Below are positions 30,822 to 39,348 of a DNA stretch of 41,563 bases, piece after piece; position 1 is the stretch's first letter; each line of letters begins with the position of its first letter. A model generated the notes under the pieces. It saw only the letters and a program-made list of their open reading frames with translations. It did not search any database and was not told the origin of the DNA. Made by a program: the position numbers and the translations under genes. Origin of the DNA: Microbacterium sp. (lineage in GTDB: Bacteria > Actinomycetota > Actinomycetes > Actinomycetales > Microbacteriaceae). The stretch spans positions 1 to 41,563 of the forward strand of contig JAITLM010000027.1 of assembly GCA_031277885.1 (NCBI GenBank), read 5' to 3'.

Positions 30822-33587
30822 GTGGCTGGTAAACCACGCGTGCACGAGATCGCCGCTGAACTCGGCGTCGACAGCAAGTTCGCACTCGCGAAGCTCAAGG
30901 AGCTCGGCGAGTTCGTGAAGTCCCCCTCATCCACGATCGAGCCCCCGGTCGCGCGCAAGCTGCGCGCTGCCATCGAGGCCGACAAGCCGACCGGCGCCGC
31001 GTCCTCGGGCGCCCCGGCGGCGAAGCCCGGCGGCGCCACGCCCGCCGCGGCGTCCTCCGGCGCACCCAAGCCCGGCCCCAAGGCGCCGACCCCCGGCCCC
31101 AAGCCGGGACCGGCCAAGCCCGCTGAGCCCGCTCCGGCTCCGGTCGCGGAGCAGCCCGCTGCTCCGGCGGCCCCGGCGGCCCCCGCCGCGGAGAAGTCCT
31201 CCGCGCCCAAGCCCGGCGGCTCCGGCGCCCCGCGCCCCGGCGCACCGCGTCCGGGCAACAACCCGTTCTCCTCGCAGCAGGGCATGGGCTCGCGGCCGGC
31301 GGGTCCGCGTCCGGGCAACAACCCGTTCGCCTCGCAGCAGGGCATGGGCCAGCGCCCCACGCCGGGCAACATCCCGCGTCCGCAGGCTCCGCGCCCGGGC
31401 TCCCCGCGCATCGGCGCACCCCGTCCGGGTCCGGGCGGTCGTGCCGGCGGTCCCGGTCGTCCCGGTGGTGGCGGTCGTCCCGGCGCTCCGTTCCAGCAGC
31501 GCACGGGCGGCCCCGGTCGTCCCGGCGGCGCCGGTGCCGGTGCGGGCGGTGGCTTCCAGCGCCCCGGTGGCGCTCCGGCCGGCGGTTTCGCCGGTCGTCC
31601 CGGCGGTGGCGGCGGCCGCGGTCGCGGCCCCGGCGGTGGTACCGCGGGCGCCTTCGGCAAGGGCGGCGGCAAGAGCAAGCAGCGCAAGTCGCGGCGGGCG
31701 AAGCGGCAGGAGTTCGAGATGCGGTCGGCGCCGGTCGTCGGCGGCGTCAACGTCTCCAAGGGCAACGGCGAGATCATCCGCCTGCGCCGTGGCGCATCGA
31801 TCGCAGACTTCGCGGACAAGCTCGAGGCCCTGCGCGGGTACACCGTGCAGCCCGGCACGCTCGTGACGATCCTCTTCAACCTCGGCGAGATGGCCACGGC
31901 CACCGAGTCGCTGGACGAGGCGACGTTCGAGGTGCTCGGCGCCGAACTCGGCTACACGATCCAGATGGTCTCTCCCGAGGACGAGGACAAAGAGCTCCTC
32001 GAGGGCTTCGGTCTCGACCTCGAGGCCGAGCTGGAGGCGGAGAGCGAGGACGACCTCGAGATCCGTCCCCCGGTGGTCACCGTCATGGGCCACGTCGACC
32101 ACGGTAAGACCCGACTGCTCGACGCGATCCGCCAGACCAACGTCATCGAGGGCGAGGCCGGCGGTATCACCCAGCACATCGGTGCGTACCAGGTGTGGAC
32201 CGAGCACGACGGCATCGAGCGCGCGATCACGTTCATCGACACCCCGGGTCACGAGGCGTTCACCGCCATGCGTGCCCGTGGTGCGCAGGTGACCGACATC
32301 GCGATCCTCGTCGTCGCGGCCGACGACGGCATCATGCCGCAGACGGTCGAGGCGCTGAACCACGCCCAGGCGGCCGGCGTGCCGATCGTGGTCGCGGTCA
32401 ACAAGGTCGACAAGCCCGAGGCCAACCCCGCCAAGGTGCGCCAGCAGCTCACCGAGTACGGCCTGGTCGCAGAGGAGTACGGCGGAGACGTCATGTTCGT
32501 CGACGTGTCCGCGCGTGCGAACACCGGCATCCAGGAGCTCCTGGACGCGGTTCTGCTCACCGCGGACGCGGGTCTGGACCTCACCGCGAACCCGAACAAG
32601 GCCGCGCGAGGCATCGCCATCGAGGCGAAGCTCGACAAGGGCCGCGGTTCGGTCGCGACCGTGCTGATCCAGTCCGGAACGCTCCGGGTCGGCGACGCGA
32701 TCGTCGCGGGCACCGCGTACGGACGCGTTCGCGCCATGATCGACGAGAACGGCGATGCGGTCGAGGCCGCGGCTCCGTCCCGCCCGGTCCAGGTGCAGGG
32801 TCTGAACTCGGTCCCGCGCGCCGGCGACGTCTTCATCGTCACCGAGGAAGACCGCATGGCCCGCCAGATCGCGGAGAAGCGCGAAGCCGTCGAGCGCAAC
32901 GCCCAGCTGGCCAAGGCCCGCAAGCGCATCTCGCTCGAGGACTTCACCCGCGCCCTCGAAGAGGGCAAGGTCGAGACGCTCAACCTCATCATCAAGGGCG
33001 ACGTGTCCGGTGCCGTCGAGGCGCTGGAGGAGTCGCTGCTCAAGATCGAGGTCGACGACTCGGTGCAGCTGCGCATCATCCACCGCGGCGTCGGCGCCGT
33101 CACGGAGTCGGATGTGAACCTGGCGACGATCGACAACGCGATCATCGTGGGCTTCAACGTCCGCCCCGACCCGAAGGCCCGCGAGGCCGCGTCCCGCGAG
33201 GGCGTGGACGTGCGGTTCTACTCGGTCATCTACAACGCGATCGACGAGATCGAGAACTCCCTCAAGGGCATGCTCAAGCCGGAGTTCGAAGAGGTCCAGT
33301 CGGGTGTCGCCGAGATCCGCGAGGTGTTCCGCTCCTCGAAGTTCGGCAACATCGCCGGTGTCATCGTGCGGTCGGGAACGATCACGCGCAACGCCAAGGC
33401 ACGCGTCATCCGCGACGGCATCGTCATCGCCGATGGCCTGGCCATCGAGTCGCTGCGCCGGTTCAAGGACGACGTCACCGAGGTCCGCACGGACTTCGAG
33501 GCGGGTATCGGCCTGGGCAAGTACAACGACATCCAGGTCGGCGACGAGATCGAGACCACCGAGATGGTGGAGAAGCCGCGCGCGTAA
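30822..33587 (+). CDS. infB: translation initiation factor IF-2
   Basis: GTPase that brings initiator tRNA to the 30S subunit and drives subunit joining. The 921 residues begin with the IF-2N domain ([26 protein letters not shown]). A long Pro/Gly/Ala-rich linker (about residues 50-285) follows, including a 60-bp DNA duplication encoding RPGNNPF...QQGMG twice. G-domain motifs are GHVDHGKT (near residue 423), DTPGHEAF and NKVDKP. Domains II-IV follow (CGG-free [29 protein letters not shown]). GTG start with ACAGGAGAATT upstream. The linker is typical of actinobacteria but variable in length. Confidence 0.97.
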   Translation: MAGKPRVHEIAAELGVDSKFALAKLKELGEFVKSPSSTIEPPVARKLRAAIEADKPTGAASSGAPAAKPGGATPAAASSGAPKPGPKAPTPGPKPGPAKPAEPAPAPVAEQPAAPAAPAAPAAEKSSAPKPGGSGAPRPGAPRPGNNPFSSQQGMGSRPAGPRPGNNPFASQQGMGQRPTPGNIPRPQAPRPGSPRIGAPRPGPGGRAGGPGRPGGGGRPGAPFQQRTGGPGRPGGAGAGAGGGFQRPGGAPAGGFAGRPGGGGGRGRGPGGGTAGAFGKGGGKSKQRKSRRAKRQEFEMRSAPVVGGVNVSKGNGEIIRLRRGASIADFADKLEALRGYTVQPGTLVTILFNLGEMATATESLDEATFEVLGAELGYTIQMVSPEDEDKELLEGFGLDLEAELEAESEDDLEIRPPVVTVMGHVDHGKTRLLDAIRQTNVIEGEAGGITQHIGAYQVWTEHDGIERAITFIDTPGHEAFTAMRARGAQVTDIAILVVAADDGIMPQTVEALNHAQAAGVPIVVAVNKVDKPEANPAKVRQQLTEYGLVAEEYGGDVMFVDVSARANTGIQELLDAVLLTADAGLDLTANPNKAARGIAIEAKLDKGRGSVATVLIQSGTLRVGDAIVAGTAYGRVRAMIDENGDAVEAAAPSRPVQVQGLNSVPRAGDVFIVTEEDRMARQIAEKREAVERNAQLAKARKRISLEDFTRALEEGKVETLNLIIKGDVSGAVEALEESLLKIEVDDSVQLRIIHRGVGAVTESDVNLATIDNAIIVGFNVRPDPKAREAASREGVDVRFYSVIYNAIDEIENSLKGMLKPEFEEVQSGVAEIREVFRSSKFGNIAGVIVRSGTITRNAKARVIRDGIVIADGLAIESLRRFKDDVTEVRTDFEAGIGLGKYNDIQVGDEIETTEMVEKPRA
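31245..31349 (+). repeat. 60-bp period duplication inside infB
   Basis: 31245-31289 and 31305-31349 are identical except one base over 45 bp. The translated repeat is [15 protein letters not shown]. Lies in the disordered linker of IF-2. Confidence 0.85.
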
Positions 33588-33600
33588 GCACGTGGCAGCG

Positions 33601-33682
33601 CAGGATGGCATCCTGCGTCGGCCTTTCGGGGGCCCGGCCCGCTTCGCGGGCGCCCCGACGGTCGCCACAGGATGCCATCCTG
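33601..33682. repeat. composite palindromic element between infB and rbfA
   Basis: CAGGATGGCATCCTG (33601-33615) and CAGGATGCCATCCTG (33668-33682) are each near-perfect palindromes and are exact reverse complements of each other. Inside them CGTCGG (33616-33621) pairs with CCGACG (33655-33660), and a GCCCGC/GCGGGC hairpin (33637-33651) forms the tip. GTGG and CCAC extend the outside. The whole gap of 142 bp is otherwise empty up to the rbfA ribosome site. It could be a terminator/attenuator within the operon or a REP/MITE-like mobile palindrome. Confidence 0.7.
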
Positions 33683-33729
33683 CTCCACGCTCGCGTTCTG
33701 CGCGGGCGAAAGAGTGAGAGGGTAAGGAC

Positions 33730-34161
33730 ATGGCCGGAGAACGACAGGCACGACTCGCGGATCGGATCCGCGTCATCCTCGCCGAGCGGCTGGAGAAGGG
33801 GCTGCGCGACCCGCGCCTCGGCTTCGTGACGATCACCGACGTGCGCGTCACGGGCGATCTGCAGCACGCGTCCGCGTTCTACACCGTGCTCGGCACGGAG
33901 GAGGAGCGCGTGGCCTCCGGTGCAGCGCTCACCGCGGCGACCGGACTGCTGCGCAAGGAGGTCGGACGTCAGCTCGGCGTGCGCCTCGTGCCGACGCTGG
34001 AGTTCATCCCCGACGCTCTGCCCGAGAACGCCGATCACATCAGTGATCTGCTCCGCCAGGCGCGCGAGCGCGATGAGCAGGTCGCCGGCATCGCCGCCTC
34101 CGCCTCCTTCGCCGGTGAGGCGGACCCGTACGTGAAGCCGCGCGAGGACGACGAGGAGTAG
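33730..34161 (+). CDS. rbfA: ribosome-binding factor A
   Basis: Late 30S assembly factor binding near the 16S rRNA 5' helix, needed for efficient processing and cold adaptation. A 143-residue KH-like protein: ARLADRIRVILAERLEKGLRDPRLG, FVTITDVRVTGDLQHASAFYTVLG and LRKEVGRQLGVRLVPTLEFIPD match the family throughout; an acidic tail follows. ATG at 33730, AAGG upstream. It follows infB after a palindromic element and ends 38 bp before a strong terminator, so it closes the nusA cluster. Confidence 0.95.
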   Translation: MAGERQARLADRIRVILAERLEKGLRDPRLGFVTITDVRVTGDLQHASAFYTVLGTEEERVASGAALTAATGLLRKEVGRQLGVRLVPTLEFIPDALPENADHISDLLRQARERDEQVAGIAASASFAGEADPYVKPREDDEE

Positions 34162-34199
34162 ATCCGATCGCGCCGCATCGCGGCGCCGTGAGACTTGCG

Positions 34200-34236
34200 G
34201 GAAGAGCCCGGGAACCCCGTGTTCCCGGGCTCTTCC
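34200..34236 (+). terminator. intrinsic terminator of the nusA-rbfA cluster
   Basis: Perfect 16-bp stem (34200-34215 with 34221-34236), 5-nt loop, followed by a T-enriched TCGTCTCGT. Confidence 0.88.
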
Positions 34237-34285
34237 TCGTCTCGTACCGCGTCGACGGTATTTCTTCTACCGGGTTCAAGAACCT

Positions 34286-34314
34286 TTGCGGGCGCCGGAT
34301 GCCCTTGCTAGCAT
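34286..34314 (+). promoter_or_regulatory. promoter of the large LuxR regulator
   Basis: -35 TTGCGG (34286-34291), 17-bp spacer, -10 TAGCAT (34309-34314). Directly upstream lies GGTTC-AA-GAACC (34273-34284), an interrupted palindrome that could be an activator site. The 205-bp gap 34162-34366 holds this promoter and the rbfA terminator. Confidence 0.55.
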
Positions 34315-34366
34315 CCGAGCGCGTGCGCGACGAGGCGCACGGTCGAGCACAGCGGGGGGCTGCGCC

Positions 34367-36490
34367 ATGGGGGACGCGAAGAGTGCGCGCATGCGGGATC
34401 TGCGCGCGGGACACAGGGCGCCGGCGAGGCAGGGGCACGAGGACGCGTCCCCGACGCTGCCGGTCGACGTCCACGACATCGCCCCGCACGTGCGCGCGGC
34501 GATCGACCGTGCCTGCGGAGGCGATGCGGTCGCGTCCGCAGCGGTGCGCGCCGCCCTGACCCCGGAAGCACGGCGCGGGTGGCGGGCGCCGCCCGATCCG
34601 CTTCCGGCGATCCCCGCAACGGGCGGGCCTGAACGGCGTGCTCTGCCGCGGGACGCGGATCCGGAGCAGGTGCTCGCGCTCGCGCTGTGCGAGGCCGGGC
34701 CGGTGCAGGTCCTGTGCGCGATCGCGGGGTGCGGGCCCGACCGGATCCCGGGGTCGCCGCTGACGGGTCTGGTGCGACTTCACGGCGGGCGCTTCAGGTT
34801 CGCCGATGCGGCACTGCGGGTGCAGGTGCTCGCCGCGGCGAGCACGCAGGAGCGGCTGCGCGCCCACCGGCTGCTCGCGCAGCTCCTCCAGGGCGCCGAC
34901 CGGGGCGAGGCCGCGCTCTGGCACCGTGCCCGCGGAGCGGTGGCGGGCGATCCGGCCCTGGTCGAGCCGCTCCTCGCGCTCGCTCGCATCGCGCTGCGGG
35001 AGGGAGACGCCGAGCGGGCGTGGTCCCGTGCGACGGAGGCGGCGGAACACGCGCCGTCCGGCACGGCGACCCACGCCGGAGCTTTGCTGCTCAGCGGGCG
35101 CGCGGCCCTGGCGGCGGGGTGGATCGCGGATGCGGCGGAGCGCTTCGAGCAGGTGCTGCGCATCGATCGGGGGCACCGCGCGGAGGCGGCGCAGGCGCTC
35201 GTGCTGACGCATGCCCTGCGACACGGCACGGCTCCCGCGCCGGATCCGCGGGTGTCCGTCGAGGCGATCGGCCGCGGGACCGCATTCGCCGTACGGCTGA
35301 GCGCACCCTTCGGCGCGGCCCTCGGCGGCCGCCGGCCGGATCGGCGACGGCTCGAGGCGGGTGCGGCGGGCGTCCGCGGCGCGATCGATGAGGGCGGCGC
35401 GGTCGGTCGCGTGACAGACGCCCTCCGCACCGGCATCGACGGCGACCCGGACGCGGGGATCCGCGCCCTCGCTGATGCGGATCCGGATCCGACCGCGGAT
35501 GCGGCGCCCCCGCTCGGCCTGCACGCGCGCGCCCCGCTGCTGCGTGCACGACGCGCGGTCGCCGAGGCGCTGCTGCACGTCTGGGCGGGCCGGATCGGCA
35601 TCGCGCACCGGATCCTGAGCGCCGCTGCCGTGGACCTCCCGGTCGCGCTCCCGTTCGGCGGCGTCGCCGCGCCGCTGTGCCGCCGGCTCGAGCTCGCAGT
35701 CGACGGCCGGATCGGGCCGCTCTCGCATGAGCTCACTGCGGCCGTGCCCTGCATGCAGGACTCCGACGGCTTCGTGGACCGCGCGATCGCCGCCTACCTG
35801 CGCGGGCGGACCGACGAGGCCGCCGTGCACATGGCGCTCTGGTCGGATCGCGGCAGGCCGCCCGAGCGGTTCGGCCTTCCCGGCCTGGACGAGATCGGCC
35901 CGCTGGGGGCTTCCGCGGCGCTGGAGACGCCAGAGGCCGCGCTCGCCCGGACGCTGCGCGAGCGCATCCGCTCCGCACGGGAGTCGTCCTGGCGCACGGT
36001 CCTCGAGGCCGTGGCGGCGGAGAGCAGGGGAATACGCTCGGCGTTCGAACGGGGCAGGGTCGAGGCGCTGCTGGGGTCCGCCGCGGTGACGAGAGGCGAT
36101 CGAGGCCGCGGGGTGCGGCACCTGCGCGCGGCGCTCAGCCTGTTCGAGGAGTCCGGAGCCCTGGCGTGGCGCGGCATGGTCTGCCAGCGCCTTCGGGCGC
36201 TGGGGGAGCGCCGCCGGGCCTCCGCCGCCGGCGTCGGCGCGCCGGAGGAGCAGGCGGCGACATCCTCGCTGGACGTGTGCCGCGCGATGTGGGAGCCCAT
36301 CCTCACCGCGCGCGAGCTGGACGTCGCGCTCCTCATGGCCGAGGGGCGCACGAACAAGGAGATCGCGCTCGCCCTGCACGTGTCCGTGCGGACCGTGGAG
36401 GTGCATGGCGGGCGCGTCTTCGCCAAGGTCGATGTGCGGACCAGGCACGAGCTGACCGTGCTCGCGCACCGCACCGACCAGCACCTCTGA
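34367..36490 (+). CDS. large LuxR-family regulator without ATPase domain
   Basis: A 707-residue protein ending in a LuxR/NarL DNA-binding domain: LTARELDVALLMAEGRTNK, EIALALHVSVRTVEVHGGRVFAKVDV. The long middle part is Ala/Arg-rich and helical with TPR-like pairs (EPLLALARIALREGDAERAW, GALLLSGRAALAAGWIADAAERF), as in the C-terminal half of LAL/MalT-type regulators. However, I find no Walker A or B motif, so the usual N-terminal ATPase is absent or unrecognisable. The ATG at 34367 is chosen because it lies about 50 nt after the promoter; upstream in-frame codons precede the transcription start. It is flanked by terminators and so is a single-gene unit. Target genes unknown. Confidence 0.72.
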   Translation: MGDAKSARMRDLRAGHRAPARQGHEDASPTLPVDVHDIAPHVRAAIDRACGGDAVASAAVRAALTPEARRGWRAPPDPLPAIPATGGPERRALPRDADPEQVLALALCEAGPVQVLCAIAGCGPDRIPGSPLTGLVRLHGGRFRFADAALRVQVLAAASTQERLRAHRLLAQLLQGADRGEAALWHRARGAVAGDPALVEPLLALARIALREGDAERAWSRATEAAEHAPSGTATHAGALLLSGRAALAAGWIADAAERFEQVLRIDRGHRAEAAQALVLTHALRHGTAPAPDPRVSVEAIGRGTAFAVRLSAPFGAALGGRRPDRRRLEAGAAGVRGAIDEGGAVGRVTDALRTGIDGDPDAGIRALADADPDPTADAAPPLGLHARAPLLRARRAVAEALLHVWAGRIGIAHRILSAAAVDLPVALPFGGVAAPLCRRLELAVDGRIGPLSHELTAAVPCMQDSDGFVDRAIAAYLRGRTDEAAVHMALWSDRGRPPERFGLPGLDEIGPLGASAALETPEAALARTLRERIRSARESSWRTVLEAVAAESRGIRSAFERGRVEALLGSAAVTRGDRGRGVRHLRAALSLFEESGALAWRGMVCQRLRALGERRRASAAGVGAPEEQAATSSLDVCRAMWEPILTARELDVALLMAEGRTNKEIALALHVSVRTVEVHGGRVFAKVDVRTRHELTVLAHRTDQHL

Positions 36491-36492
36491 GT

Positions 36493-36535
36493 CCCGGGGG
36501 TCCGCGGCGTGATGCGCGGGCCACGCCGGCCCGGG
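36493..36535. terminator. hairpin between convergent LuxR and mutY genes
   Basis: Outer CCCGGG/CCCGGG (36493-36498, 36530-36535) and inner GGCGTG/CACGCC (36506-36511, 36522-36527) pairings fill the whole gap between the two stop codons; probably bidirectional. Confidence 0.5.
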
Positions 36536-37432
36536 TCAGCGGGGGAGGAGGAGCTCGCCGTCCGCCGCCTCGAGGAGCCCGTCGGCGATGAGCGAGTCGA
36601 TCGCGCGGTCGCGCTGGGTCGCATCCGGCCAGTCGGCGAGGACGGCCTCGGCGGGCAGGCGGTGCCCCTCGGCGTGACGCAGAGCGCGGAGCACGCCTCC
36701 GCGCGCCTGCCGGTCCGACCCCTCGTACTTCGCCTGCCGTCGCCGCCGATCCTCCCCGTCAGGGAAGCCCGCGGCGCGCCAGGCGCACAGATCCGCGAGA
36801 GGGCAGCGCGCGCAGTCCGCGCTGCGGGCGGTGCACACGGTCGCGCCGAGCTCCATGGCCGCCGCGTTCACGACGGCCGCGGCGGCGGGTTCCTCCGGAA
36901 GCAGGGCGAGCATGTCGTCCAGGTCGCGCCGAGAGGGCGGATCCGGCTGGGCGCGTCCGTGCACGGCGCGCGCGATGACGCGGCGCGTGTTCGTGTCGAC
37001 CACGGGGTGGCGGTCGCCGAACGCGAACACCGCGACGGCGCGCGCCGTGTAGTCGCCGATGCCGGGGAGGGCCAGCAGCGCGGGCACCTCGCGCGGTGTG
37101 ACGCCCGCGTGCTCATCGCGGATCGAGGTCGCGGCCCGGTGCAGCCACAGCGCCCGGCGCGGGTAGCCGAGGTTCGCCCACTGCTGCAGCACCTCGGCGG
37201 GGGTCGCTGCCGCCAGGGAGAGCGGATCCGGCCAGCGTGCGAGCCAGGCCTCCAGGTGCGGGATCACCCGGTTCACGGGCGTCTGCTGCAGCATGAACTC
37301 GCTGACCAGCACGCCCCAGGCGCCGTACCGGGCGAGGTATTCCGCGCGCCGCCAGGGCAGATCCCGCGCGTGCTCCCGGTACCAGGCGATCAGCGCGGAC
37401 GCGGTCGGCGAGGAGGCGGGGGAGTCGGGCAC
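36536..37432 (-). CDS. mutY: A/G-specific adenine glycosylase
   Basis: Base-excision-repair enzyme removing adenine mispaired with 8-oxoguanine. The 298 residues have the MutY segment SEFMLQQTPVNRVIPH, the helix-hairpin-helix and catalytic Asp in LPGIGDYTARAVAVFAFG and HPVVDTNTRRVI, and a complete [4Fe-4S] motif C-x6-C-x2-C-x5-C (CTARSADCARCPLADLC). The C-terminal MutT-like 8-oxoG recognition domain is reduced to about 90 residues, as in many actinobacteria. The GTG at 37432 follows a TAGCGT -10 element by 8 nt; the open frame further upstream overlaps truB. Convergent with the LuxR gene, divergent from truB. Confidence 0.92.
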   Translation of the reverse strand: MPDSPASSPTASALIAWYREHARDLPWRRAEYLARYGAWGVLVSEFMLQQTPVNRVIPHLEAWLARWPDPLSLAAATPAEVLQQWANLGYPRRALWLHRAATSIRDEHAGVTPREVPALLALPGIGDYTARAVAVFAFGDRHPVVDTNTRRVIARAVHGRAQPDPPSRRDLDDMLALLPEEPAAAAVVNAAAMELGATVCTARSADCARCPLADLCAWRAAGFPDGEDRRRRQAKYEGSDRQARGGVLRALRHAEGHRLPAEAVLADWPDATQRDRAIDSLIADGLLEAADGELLLPR

Positions 37433-37440
37433 GGGAGTCC

Positions 37441-37446
37441 ACGCTA
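37441..37446 (-). promoter_or_regulatory. -10 element, mutY
   Basis: TAGCGT, 8 nt, GTG at 37432; near-leaderless. Confidence 0.5.
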
Positions 37447-37506
37447 CCGCGCGAAGGGGCTCGTGCGACCGGTGCGGGCCCGTCGGATCCCGGACCCGGG
37501 GGCCTC

Positions 37507-37512
37507 TAGGCT
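37507..37512 (+). promoter_or_regulatory. -10 element, truB operon
   Basis: TAGGCT, 6 nt (GGGAGG), ATG at 37519. The GGAGG could double as a very close ribosome site, but spacing fits leaderless initiation. Confidence 0.6.
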
Positions 37513-37518
37513 GGGAGG

Positions 37519-38415
37519 ATGGCAACCAGCGGGATCCTGCTCGTCGACAAACCGGGCGGGATGACGAGTCACGACGTCGTCGCCCGCACCCGCCGCGTGT
37601 TCGGCACGCGCAAGGTCGGGCACGCCGGCACCCTCGACCCGATGGCCACGGGCCTGCTCGTGGTCGGCATCGAGGCGGCGACGCGCCTGCTGACCTTCGT
37701 GGTCGGGGCCGACAAGACCTACCTCGCCACGATCCGCCTGGGTCAGAGCACCGGCACGGACGACGCCGACGGGGAGATCGTGGCCTCGGCGGATCCGGCG
37801 CACGTCGCCGCGATCACCGCGGACGAGATCGCCACCGGTGTCGCCGCGCTCACCGGCGCCATCTCCCAGGTGCCCAGTGCCGTCTCCGCCATCAAGGTCG
37901 ACGGACGCCGGGCCTATGACCGGGTGCGCGCGGGGGAGGACGTCGTCCTCGCGGCCCGTGACGTGGTCGTGTCCCGCTTCGACGTGCTCGACGACCGCCC
38001 GGGCGACGGAGGGGTGCGCGATCTCGACGTGGTCGTGGACTGCTCGTCCGGAACCTACATCCGCGCCCTCGCCCGCGACCTCGGAGCAGCGCTCGGCGTC
38101 GGCGCGCACCTCACGGCGCTGCGTCGCACGCGCGTCGGGCCCTTCGACGTCGCCGATGCGTCCGCGCTCGACGACCTCGCCCAGGCGCAGCCGCTGACCG
38201 CCGCCGACGCTGCGGCCCGCATCCTCCCCGTCCTCGAGGTCAGCGTGCAGGAGGCCGTCGACCTGCGTCACGGCAAGCGCCTGGCCGGCCAGCGTGCGCG
38301 GCTGGAGGGGCCGCGCGCCGCGGCGATCGATCCGGACGGCGTCCTGATCGGGATCGTCGAGCGCCGCGGCGATGATCTGAAGAGCGCGATGAACATGCCG
38401 GAGGGGACGTCATGA
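37519..38415 (+). CDS. truB: tRNA pseudouridine(55) synthase
   Basis: Isomerises U55 in the T-loop of tRNAs. The catalytic Asp is in GHAGTLDPMATGLLVVG (Asp40), preceded by LLVDKPGGMTSHDVVAR. VDGRRAYDRVRAGEDV and CSSGTYIRALARDLG complete the family pattern. 298 residues. First gene of truB - membrane protein - membrane protein - ribF; its stop overlaps the next start (ATGA). truB next to ribF is a common bacterial arrangement; here two small membrane-protein genes sit between them. Confidence 0.97.
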   Translation: MATSGILLVDKPGGMTSHDVVARTRRVFGTRKVGHAGTLDPMATGLLVVGIEAATRLLTFVVGADKTYLATIRLGQSTGTDDADGEIVASADPAHVAAITADEIATGVAALTGAISQVPSAVSAIKVDGRRAYDRVRAGEDVVLAARDVVVSRFDVLDDRPGDGGVRDLDVVVDCSSGTYIRALARDLGAALGVGAHLTALRRTRVGPFDVADASALDDLAQAQPLTAADAAARILPVLEVSVQEAVDLRHGKRLAGQRARLEGPRAAAIDPDGVLIGIVERRGDDLKSAMNMPEGTS

Positions 38416-38783
38416 TCCTCTGGTTCACGATCCTCCAGCTCGCGGTCGCCGTCGCCGCCGGCCTGCTGTGCCTGATCCTGGGCTTCGCGGGCAAGCGGCC
38501 GAACGACTGGACGGTCGGATCCCTCGCCCTGATCGAACTGCTGCTCATCGTGCAGGTCGTCATCGCGATCGTCTCTCCTTTCGCGGGCAATCCGGCGCTG
38601 GGCGATCCGCTCGAGTACGGCGTATATCTGGTCTCGGCGGTGCTGCTGCCGATCGGCGGAGCCATCTGGGCGCTGCTCGAGCGCTCACGTTGGAGCACCG
38701 TGATCATGGGCGTAGTGGCGCTCGCGCTGGCCGTGATGATCTGGCGCATGCAGGTCATCTGGATCACCCCGATCGGCGGCTGA
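38412..38783 (+). CDS. small four-helix membrane protein
   Basis: A 123-residue protein with four predicted membrane helices (LWFTILQLAVAVAAGLLCLI, GSLALIELLLIVQVVIAIV, YLVSAVLLPIGGAIWALL, VIMGVVALALAVMIWRMQ) and no recognised motif. The ATG overlaps the truB stop codon, so translation is coupled. The same kind of small uncharacterised membrane protein is often found beside truB/ribF in Microbacteriaceae, to my knowledge, but no function is known. Confidence 0.75.
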   Translation: MILWFTILQLAVAVAAGLLCLILGFAGKRPNDWTVGSLALIELLLIVQVVIAIVSPFAGNPALGDPLEYGVYLVSAVLLPIGGAIWALLERSRWSTVIMGVVALALAVMIWRMQVIWITPIGG

Positions 38784-38822
38784 GCAGAGCCGCACCCGCG
38801 GACCACCGGTCCTCGTGTTCCG

Positions 38823-38828
38823 TAGAAT
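38823..38828 (+). promoter_or_regulatory. -10 element before the second membrane protein
   Basis: TAGAAT, a near-consensus -10, 10 nt before the ATG at 38839; gives a leader of only about 3 nt and a possible second promoter for ribF. Confidence 0.5.
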
Positions 38829-38838
38829 GGACTCCGCC

Positions 38839-39348
38839 ATGAGCACTGCGCGACCCTCGACTCCGTCCGAATCCGCCCCCCAGCCGGAGGGCTCCTCCGT
38901 CGCACCGGCCCGACCCCGCATGCGCGGCGTGGGCCGCGTGCTCGTGATCGTGTACGCGGTCATGGCGCTGGGCGCGACCGGCCGATCCTTCGTGCAGATC
39001 GCGCGGGCCTTCGACGAGGCACCGCTCGCGTACTCGCTGTCCGCGGCCGCCGCGGTCGTCTACATCGTCGCGACGCTCGCGCTGATCGGGTCCGGGCGTC
39101 CGGGCTGGTACCGGGTCGCGTGGGTCGCCATCGTGTTCGAGATGGTCGGCGTCCTGGTCGTGGGCACGCTGAGCCTGACCCACCCTGCCCTGTTCCAGCA
39201 CCAGACCGTGTGGTCGCAGTACGGGCTCGGCTACGTGCTGATCCCGCTGTTCCTGCCGATGGTCGGGCTGTGGTGGCTCGTCACGCACCGCCCGTCCCGC
39301 GCGGCGGTCGCGGATGGCGCCGCCTCGTCGGACGGATCCGCCGCATGA
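38839..39348 (+). CDS. four-helix membrane protein upstream of ribF
   Basis: A 169-residue protein: a disordered, Ser/Pro-rich cytoplasmic N-terminus of about 28 residues, then four membrane helices (VLVIVYAVMALGATGRSFV, LSAAAAVVYIVATLALIG, VAWVAIVFEMVGVLVVG, LGYVLIPLFLPMVGLWWLV) and a short tail. No recognised catalytic motif. Start at ATG 38839 because a near-consensus -10 lies just upstream; earlier in-frame codons would overlap it. Its stop overlaps the ribF start (ATGA), implying coupled translation with a riboflavin enzyme. Whether it takes part in flavin transport is unknown; no FMN riboswitch is visible upstream. Confidence 0.78.
   Translation: MSTARPSTPSESAPQPEGSSVAPARPRMRGVGRVLVIVYAVMALGATGRSFVQIARAFDEAPLAYSLSAAAAVVYIVATLALIGSGRPGWYRVAWVAIVFEMVGVLVVGTLSLTHPALFQHQTVWSQYGLGYVLIPLFLPMVGLWWLVTHRPSRAAVADGAASSDGSAA

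Noticed and set aside
30927..33851. A 974-codon open frame antisense to infB
   Set aside because: High GC leaves few stops on the opposite strand; the translation is a Asp/Arg/His-rich shadow and infB is fully conserved on the plus strand.
38784..38838. FMN riboswitch controlling ribF
   Set aside because: The gap is only 55 bp and coding or promoter sequence occupies the rest; none of the conserved RFN blocks is seen.
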